Below, in pieces: positions 5,489-9,524 of a DNA stretch of 9,524 nucleotides. Location: assembly GCA_015655535.1 (NCBI GenBank), contig JAATEW010000208.1, forward strand, positions 1-9,524. Direction: 5' to 3'. The notes under the pieces are model-generated. The model saw only the letters and a list, made by a program, of their open reading frames with translations, was not told the origin of the DNA and made no database searches. Made by a program: the position numbers and the translations under genes. Positions within the stretch are counted from its first letter, which is position 1; every line of letters starts with the position of its first letter. This stretch comes from Hyphomicrobiales bacterium (GTDB taxonomy: Bacteria; Pseudomonadota; Alphaproteobacteria; Rhizobiales; Beijerinckiaceae).

Positions 5489-6739
5489 ATGACTCCTTAT
5501 TCTTATCAGCTGCATGAAATTGCCTATTTGGCCCTGGCTCCGGCCCGCGCCATGTCGGATGCGGCGCGGCTTTGGTACAAAAACCCGCTCAATCCGATCG
5601 CTCATACGCATATCGGGCGCAATCTCGCCGCCTCAGCGGAAATTTTCGAGCGTTTGACCCGCCGTTACGGCAAACCGGTTTTCGGACTGGACGTCACAAC
5701 CGTCGCCGGCGAGCCGGTCGAGATCCTGGAACGCGTAGTTTGGGAACAGCCCTTTTGCAAACTCATCCGCTTCGAGCGGCAATGGACGAGCCCGGCGCCC
5801 CCGCAGGAAAAACTGCTGATCGTCGCCCCCATGTCCGGTCATCATGCCACGTTGCTGCGCGGAACGGTCGAGGCCTTCCTGCCCTATTATGACGTCTACA
5901 TCACGGATTGGGCCGATGCGCGCCTCGTGCCGCCCTCCGCCGGCCATTTCGATCTCGACGATTATATTGATTATCTCGTCGATATATGCGCGGTGCTGAG
6001 CCGCGAAAACGACGGCATTCCGCTTCATACGCTCGGCGTCTGCCAGCCGGCCGTGCCGCTGCTCGCCGCAGTGGCGCTCATGGAGGCCAATGGCAATCCG
6101 CATGTGCCTGCCTCGATGACATTGATGGGCGGCCCGATCGACACGCGCCGCAGCCCGACCGCCGTCAATCTTCTGGCCGAAAAGCGCGGCAGCGCCTGGT
6201 TTCGCGCCAATTGCGTGCACCCTGTTCCGTTTCCGTTGCCTGGCTTCGGCCGCACCGTCTATCCGGGCTTTTTCCAATTGTCCGGCTTCATGGCGATGAA
6301 TTTCGACCGGCATGTCTCGGCCCATATCGACATGTTCAAACATCTGATCCAGGGCGACGAAGACTCCATGGATAAGAAGCGCGAGTTTTATGATGAATAT
6401 CTGGCCGTCATGGATCTCACCGCCGAATTCTATTTGCAGACCGTGGATACGGTTTTCGTCGAGCATCTTCTGCCGAAGGGCGAAATGATGCACCGCGGCA
6501 CCCGGATCGACCTTTCCGCTATCAAGCGCGTCGCCTTGATGACGGTCGAGGGCGAGAAGGACGATATTTCCGGCATCGGCCAGACCTTGGCCGCGCAGGA
6601 CCTCTGCGAGAACATCCCGGACAAGAGGAAGATGCATTACGAACAGGCCAATGTCGGCCATTACGGCGTCTTCAACGGCTCGCGCTATCGCGCCGAAGTG
6701 GCACCGCGCATCCGGGCCTTCCACGCGGGTCTGGTCTAA
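5489..6739 (+). CDS. phaZ: Intracellular poly(3-hydroxybutyrate) depolymerase (PhaZ1 type)
   Basis: The protein has 416 residues, the normal length for intracellular PhaZ of Cupriavidus and alphaproteobacteria. It hydrolyses native amorphous PHB granules in the cytoplasm and has no signal peptide. The N terminus (YQLHEIAYLALAPARAMSDA) is typical for granule-associated PhaZ. The alpha/beta-hydrolase core starts at KLLIVAPMSGHH (108-119) and continues with DVYITDWADAR (135-145). The nucleophile is a cysteine in GVCQPAVP (C185), replacing the usual lipase-box serine, as in the family. The acid is D358 in VEGEKDD and the base is H391 in NVGHYGVF, so the triad is complete. The ATG at 5489 has only a weak AGG eight bases upstream. 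It is transcribed alone, 244 bases behind the ABC operon; two TGC palindromes at 5396-5424 suggest control by PhaR. Identification is firm. Confidence 0.95.
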   Translation: MTPYSYQLHEIAYLALAPARAMSDAARLWYKNPLNPIAHTHIGRNLAASAEIFERLTRRYGKPVFGLDVTTVAGEPVEILERVVWEQPFCKLIRFERQWTSPAPPQEKLLIVAPMSGHHATLLRGTVEAFLPYYDVYITDWADARLVPPSAGHFDLDDYIDYLVDICAVLSRENDGIPLHTLGVCQPAVPLLAAVALMEANGNPHVPASMTLMGGPIDTRRSPTAVNLLAEKRGSAWFRANCVHPVPFPLPGFGRTVYPGFFQLSGFMAMNFDRHVSAHIDMFKHLIQGDEDSMDKKREFYDEYLAVMDLTAEFYLQTVDTVFVEHLLPKGEMMHRGTRIDLSAIKRVALMTVEGEKDDISGIGQTLAAQDLCENIPDKRKMHYEQANVGHYGVFNGSRYRAEVAPRIRAFHAGLV

Positions 6740-6775
6740 TCCTTGGGGAGGGATGGCCACCGACACAGGCGGCCG

Positions 6776-6833
6776 GGGTGGGGAAACCCCCATCCGCTCC
6801 TATTTGCGGAGCGCCTTCCCCTGAAGGGGAAGG
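6776..6833 (+). repeat. Three back-to-back hairpins downstream of phaZ (REP-like, possible terminator)
   Basis: Within 58 bases lie GGGTGGGG/CCCCATCC (6776-6783 and 6788-6795, one G-U pair, loop AAAC), CGCTCC/GGAGCG (6795-6800 and 6808-6813, sharing base 6795) and CCTTCCCC/GGGGAAGG (6814-6821 and 6826-6833, loop TGAA). The first begins 37 bases after the phaZ stop, so it probably ends or protects that transcript, though no U-run follows. The compact tandem layout resembles intergenic palindromic elements spread in Hyphomicrobiales genomes; copy number cannot be seen from one window. Confidence 0.5.
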
Positions 6834-6855
6834 ATTTGCCCTCCATAAAGCTCAG

Positions 6856-6867
6856 CTCAAGCTATGC
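6856..6867 (+). repeat. 12-base direct repeat CTCAAGCTATGC, first copy
   Basis: This is identical to 6970-6981, 114 bases downstream, where the repeat spans the start codon of the metallopeptidase gene. The first copy's ATG opens a different, short frame. Confidence 0.5.
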
Positions 6868-6969
6868 GGCCCGGTAACCCTAGCGCTTGACCCTCCCCGA
6901 AAAGACTTTGCGCCAGCCTTACTGTGTCCGGCCGTTTCCCCTTGGCGACTCGGGGTTTGTCTCGTTAAT

Positions 6970-6981
6970 CTCAAGCTATGC
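6970..6981 (+). repeat. 12-base direct repeat CTCAAGCTATGC, second copy over the start codon
   Basis: This exact repeat of 6856-6867 contains the ATG (6978-6980) of the metallopeptidase gene. No Shine-Dalgarno is present before that ATG, so the repeat may mark a duplicated leader segment or simply chance similarity. Confidence 0.5.
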
Positions 6982-7742
6982 TAGGGCTGAAACCAAGACA
7001 CGCGCCGCGCATCACCGAAGTGAGCTTCATCGATGTCTCACATGCGGGATCGACCTATCGCGTTTTACTGAAGCGCGTCGCAACCGCGCGGCGCTTCACG
7101 CTGCGCGTGCGCGCGGCGACGCGCGATGTGATCCTCACAATGCCGCCGCGCTCGTCGCTCATCAGCGCGAAGACGTTCGCCGAACGTCACGCGGCCTGGA
7201 TCGGCGCGCGTCTCGCGCGTCTGCCGGCGCCGAAACATTTCGGTGCCGGCGAACATGTGCCGCTGCGCGGGACCTTGCATAAGATCGTGCATCGGCCTGC
7301 GACGCGCGGAACAGTGTGGATCGAGCCCGCCAAGACACCGGAAAGCCCGCCTTTGCTTTGCGTCAGCGGAGAGGCCCCGCATCTTGCGCGCCGCGTGCAT
7401 GATTATCTCGTGCGCGAAGCCAAGCGCGATATCGAACATGCGGTGATGCGCCATAGCGCCAAGATCAATGTATCTCCGCGCAAGATCACGCTTCGCGACA
7501 CGACAAGCCGCTGGGGCTCGTGTTCTTCGACCGGCTCTTTGAATTTCTCCTGGCGGCTCATCATGGCGCCGGGCTTCGTGTTGAACTATCTCGCCGCGCA
7601 TGAAGTGGCGCATTTGCTTCACATGGATCATTCGCCGCCGTTTTGGAAAGTGGCCTGCAAGCTCACGCCCGATGTCGATCGCGCCGAAGCCTGGTTGAAG
7701 GCCAATGGCACGAGCCTGCTGCGGTTTTCGCCGCCGGGGTAA
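6978..7742 (+). CDS. YgjP-like (DUF45, M48-type) zinc metallopeptidase domain protein
   Basis: The protein has 254 residues, cytoplasmic, with no signal peptide or membrane span. An N-terminal beta-rich region (about 25-110, with the RRFTLRVR and VILTMPP motifs typical of YgjP/DUF45) is followed by a helical link (135-160) and the metallopeptidase core: TSRWGSCSSTGSLNFSWRL (176-194), then the zinc motif HEVAHLLHMDHSPPFW, with H208, E209 and H212 as HExxH and H218 as the probable third ligand. All catalytic residues are present. Substrates of this family are not well defined. The ATG at 6978 has no ribosome binding site; an in-frame GTG at 7020 is an alternative but would cut conserved-looking sequence. 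It stands alone, 238 bases after phaZ, from which the hairpins at 6776-6833 probably separate it. Confidence 0.88.
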   Translation: MLGLKPRHAPRITEVSFIDVSHAGSTYRVLLKRVATARRFTLRVRAATRDVILTMPPRSSLISAKTFAERHAAWIGARLARLPAPKHFGAGEHVPLRGTLHKIVHRPATRGTVWIEPAKTPESPPLLCVSGEAPHLARRVHDYLVREAKRDIEHAVMRHSAKINVSPRKITLRDTTSRWGSCSSTGSLNFSWRLIMAPGFVLNYLAAHEVAHLLHMDHSPPFWKVACKLTPDVDRAEAWLKANGTSLLRFSPPG

Positions 7743-7992
7743 GGAAGGCTTAAGATCTACAAGCGACATCGTGCGAGAAATAGCATCTGGCACCCGTTAT
7801 GCGCGCCGACCATATACTACCGATGTAATCCATTTCTTCTCGACAGAAATTCGACCGTAACCCACGCGGGGTCTTCTGCCGTCGCGGAGCGCGTGACGGC
7901 ATGAGCGGTCTCTTCAATCGGTAGCAGACTGCCCGAAGTCAGCCGTATCCGTCGATACCTACGGCCTTGTGAAAAAGATAATTATCGTGTCC
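7743..7992. other. Intergenic stretch between metallopeptidase and GMC gene, with one strong hairpin
   Basis: No complete gene is supported in these 250 bases. GCCGTCGCG (7878-7886) and CGTGACGGC (7892-7900) form a nine-pair stem with one G-U pair and a 5-base loop; there is no T-run on either strand. No tRNA, attachment site or convincing promoter was seen. The AT-richer stretch around 7969-7990 lies directly before the GMC start. A protein-like open frame on the minus strand fills most of it and is listed separately. Confidence 0.4.
7817..7981 (-). other. Open minus-strand frame resembling a gene remnant
   Basis: Between a TAA at 7984-7982 and a TAG at 7819-7817 the minus strand is open for 54 codons and reads like real protein: RIRLTSGSLLPIEE, then TAHAVTRSATAEDP and AWVTVEFLSRRNG. 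It has no ATG, GTG or TTG start, so it cannot be an intact gene as seen. It might be the eroded body or tail of a small protein of unknown family, or chance. I recognise no family. Confidence 0.2.
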
Positions 7993-9524
7993 ATGGATCT
8001 GGGTTCACGCCTACCTGCAAATCAGGAAAAGCTAACGGCCGAATTTAAGCCCCGCTATGATTTCATCGTTTGCGGTTCCGGTTCTTCTGGCTCGGTGGCA
8101 GCGCGGCGACTCGCCGAGAATCCAGACGTAAGCGTCCTCCTCCTAGAGGCAGGAGGCAGCGACGACACCCTCAGTGTTGCAGAGGCCTCTCAGTGGCGCA
8201 CCAATTTGGGAAGCGAGCGCGACTGGAAGTTTCAGGCCGAGCCCAGCGCACATCTCAACGGGCGATCCATGCCCATGAACATGGGTAAAGTATTGGGAGG
8301 TGGCTCCAGCATCAATGCAATGTACTGGGTGCGTGGGCACAAGACCGATTGGGATTTCTTTGCATCTGAAGCGGGCGATATGGCCTGGAACTACGACTCT
8401 GTGAAGAGTATCTATCGGCGCATTGAAGATTGGGCCGGCGAGCCGGATACCGAACACCGAGGAACGGGAGGGCTTGTTTTTGTCTCGCCCGCTGACCTCA
8501 GCCCAATAGGCGCCGCCATGTGCGAGAGCGCGCGCTCGATCGGGATTCCAACCTTCGAAAACCTGAATGGCCGTATGATGGAAGGCGAAGGCGGCTGCTC
8601 CGCGAGCGAATCTCGAATCCGAGACGGGCGTCGCCTTTCAATTTTTCGCACGTACGTCTTTCCTTACTTGGATCGTCCGAACCTAACGGTGCTCACGCAT
8701 GCAATGGTCATCCGGCTGATCCTTAAAGGCAAGCGGACAACCGGGGTAGCAATCGCCTACAACGGCGAAGTTCACCACATCGAGGCGAGTTCGGAGGTCG
8801 TGCTGGCGCTTGGGGCGATTAATACACCGAAAGTGCTGATGCAATCTGGAATCGGGGATCGTTCCGAGCTACGGCGGCTGGGAATTCCACTGGTGGAGCA
8901 TCTTCCGGGCGTTGGGCAAAACTTTCAGGATCATTTTGCATTTGTGAGCTGTGTATGGGAGTGCCGACACCCGCTTGAGGAACCCGGAGATCGCCAGGCA
9001 GGTCTTTTTTGGAAGAGTGACAGCGGTCTCGAAACTCCTGACATTCAGATATTCCAGCGACTCAATGCCCATTCTGCGGTGAGCAAACTTGAAGCATCTG
9101 CGGATTCGATGATGATGGCGCCGTGCATTGTACGGCCCAAGAGCCGAGGTCGTCTCCGTCTGACAGGACCCAACCCGCTCGACCCGATCGAGATCCAGGC
9201 TGATATCCTCGGAGATGAAGATGCAGGCGACCTGAAGGTACTGACTACCGCCATAGACCTGTGTCGAAACATGGCAGACAGTGACGCTTTCCGGCCTTTC
9301 CTCAAACGCGAGATAACACCGGGAGACGACCTAAAAGGATCTGCGCTTGAGCAGATCGTGCGAAATTCCGGGAGTACTATTTGGCACCAGAGCTGTACGG
9401 CCAAGATGGGCCGCGATCCCATGTCGGTCGTCGATGGTAATCTTAAGGTCTATGGAATTGACAACCTTCGTATCGCGGACGCGTCCATTATGCCGCGCAT
9501 ATCAACCGGCAACACGATGGCGCC
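7993..9524 (+). CDS. GMC-family FAD-dependent oxidoreductase (choline/alcohol dehydrogenase-like), cut by window end
   Basis: The open frame runs without a stop from ATG 7993 to the window edge: 510 codons plus two bases. A Rossmann FAD-binding motif, GSGSSGS (28-34), is followed by the ribose-binding acid in LLLEAGG (E52) and GMC signature 1, GKVLGGGSSINAMYWVRG (98-115). GMC signature 2 corresponds to ALGAINTPKVLMQSGIG (near 275-291). The C-terminal block has WHQSCTAKMG with the catalytic His at 465, then LRIADASIMP and GNTMA with Asn at 507, the usual His-Asn pair about 42 apart. About 20-30 residues should be missing. The family oxidises alcohols, choline or sugars with FAD; the substrate cannot be set from sequence. 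Start choice: ATG 7993 is better than GTG 7969 or 7987, although no strong ribosome binding site is seen. Codons are less biased to G/C at third positions than in phaZ, which suggests separate origin. There is no signal peptide. Confidence 0.9.
   Translation, partial: MDLGSRLPANQEKLTAEFKPRYDFIVCGSGSSGSVAARRLAENPDVSVLLLEAGGSDDTLSVAEASQWRTNLGSERDWKFQAEPSAHLNGRSMPMNMGKVLGGGSSINAMYWVRGHKTDWDFFASEAGDMAWNYDSVKSIYRRIEDWAGEPDTEHRGTGGLVFVSPADLSPIGAAMCESARSIGIPTFENLNGRMMEGEGGCSASESRIRDGRRLSIFRTYVFPYLDRPNLTVLTHAMVIRLILKGKRTTGVAIAYNGEVHHIEASSEVVLALGAINTPKVLMQSGIGDRSELRRLGIPLVEHLPGVGQNFQDHFAFVSCVWECRHPLEEPGDRQAGLFWKSDSGLETPDIQIFQRLNAHSAVSKLEASADSMMMAPCIVRPKSRGRLRLTGPNPLDPIEIQADILGDEDAGDLKVLTTAIDLCRNMADSDAFRPFLKREITPGDDLKGSALEQIVRNSGSTIWHQSCTAKMGRDPMSVVDGNLKVYGIDNLRIADASIMPRISTGNTMA

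Noticed and set aside
5633..6793. A 386-codon open frame on the minus strand opposite phaZ
   Set aside because: It is the antisense shadow of a high-GC gene: His- and Arg-rich, without recognisable domains, while the plus strand has the complete PhaZ triad.
7065..7793. A 242-codon minus-strand frame opposite the metallopeptidase
   Set aside because: It is Arg/His-rich shadow sequence; the plus strand carries the HExxH zinc motif.

Overview
The window looks like a chromosomal piece of an alphaproteobacterium, most likely Hyphomicrobiales and possibly near Beijerinckiaceae or Methylocystaceae. This rests on GC-rich coding sequence, a RegB/RegA (PrrBA, ActSR) redox two-component pair, an intracellular PHB depolymerase of the PhaZ1 type, and an EgtD-type ergothioneine methyltransferase. 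The taxonomic placement is inference; no rRNA or other marker gene is present.

Layout, left to right. (1) 2-505, plus strand: the C-terminal part of an egtD homologue that enters from the left edge and carries an in-frame TAG at 59-61. (2) 570-1225, minus strand: a two-gene toxin-antitoxin module, a TumE-family (DUF6516) toxin followed by a winged-helix antitoxin/repressor overlapping it by 4 bases. Its promoter region is packed with inverted repeats and CCTAT/ATAGG boxes. (3) 1395-3448, minus strand: regB then regA, a membrane sensor kinase and its Fis-type response regulator. (4) 3560-5244, plus strand, divergent from regB: an ABC-2 type exporter, ATPase and permease overlapping by 4 bases. 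(5) 5489-6739: an intracellular poly(3-hydroxybutyrate) depolymerase, with two TGC-rich palindromes upstream that look like PhaR operators. (6) 6776-6833: three consecutive hairpins. (7) 6978-7742: a YgjP-like (DUF45) zinc metallopeptidase. (8) 7993 to the right edge: a GMC-family FAD oxidoreductase with visibly less GC-rich codon use, cut by the window end about 20-30 residues before its expected C terminus.

Working together: RegB/RegA senses the redox or quinone state. PHB mobilisation by PhaZ is a carbon and reducing-equivalent store, and ergothioneine is a redox thiol, so several neighbours are broadly connected to redox and carbon storage, but nothing in the sequence proves co-regulation. 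The toxin-antitoxin module and the GMC gene look like later additions to an otherwise ordinary core region.

I did not find a convincing wholly new multi-gene system. The points most worth a second look are the amber codon in egtD, the phased operator array of the toxin-antitoxin module, the paired palindromes before phaZ, and a protein-like open frame on the minus strand at 7817-7981 that lacks a normal start.
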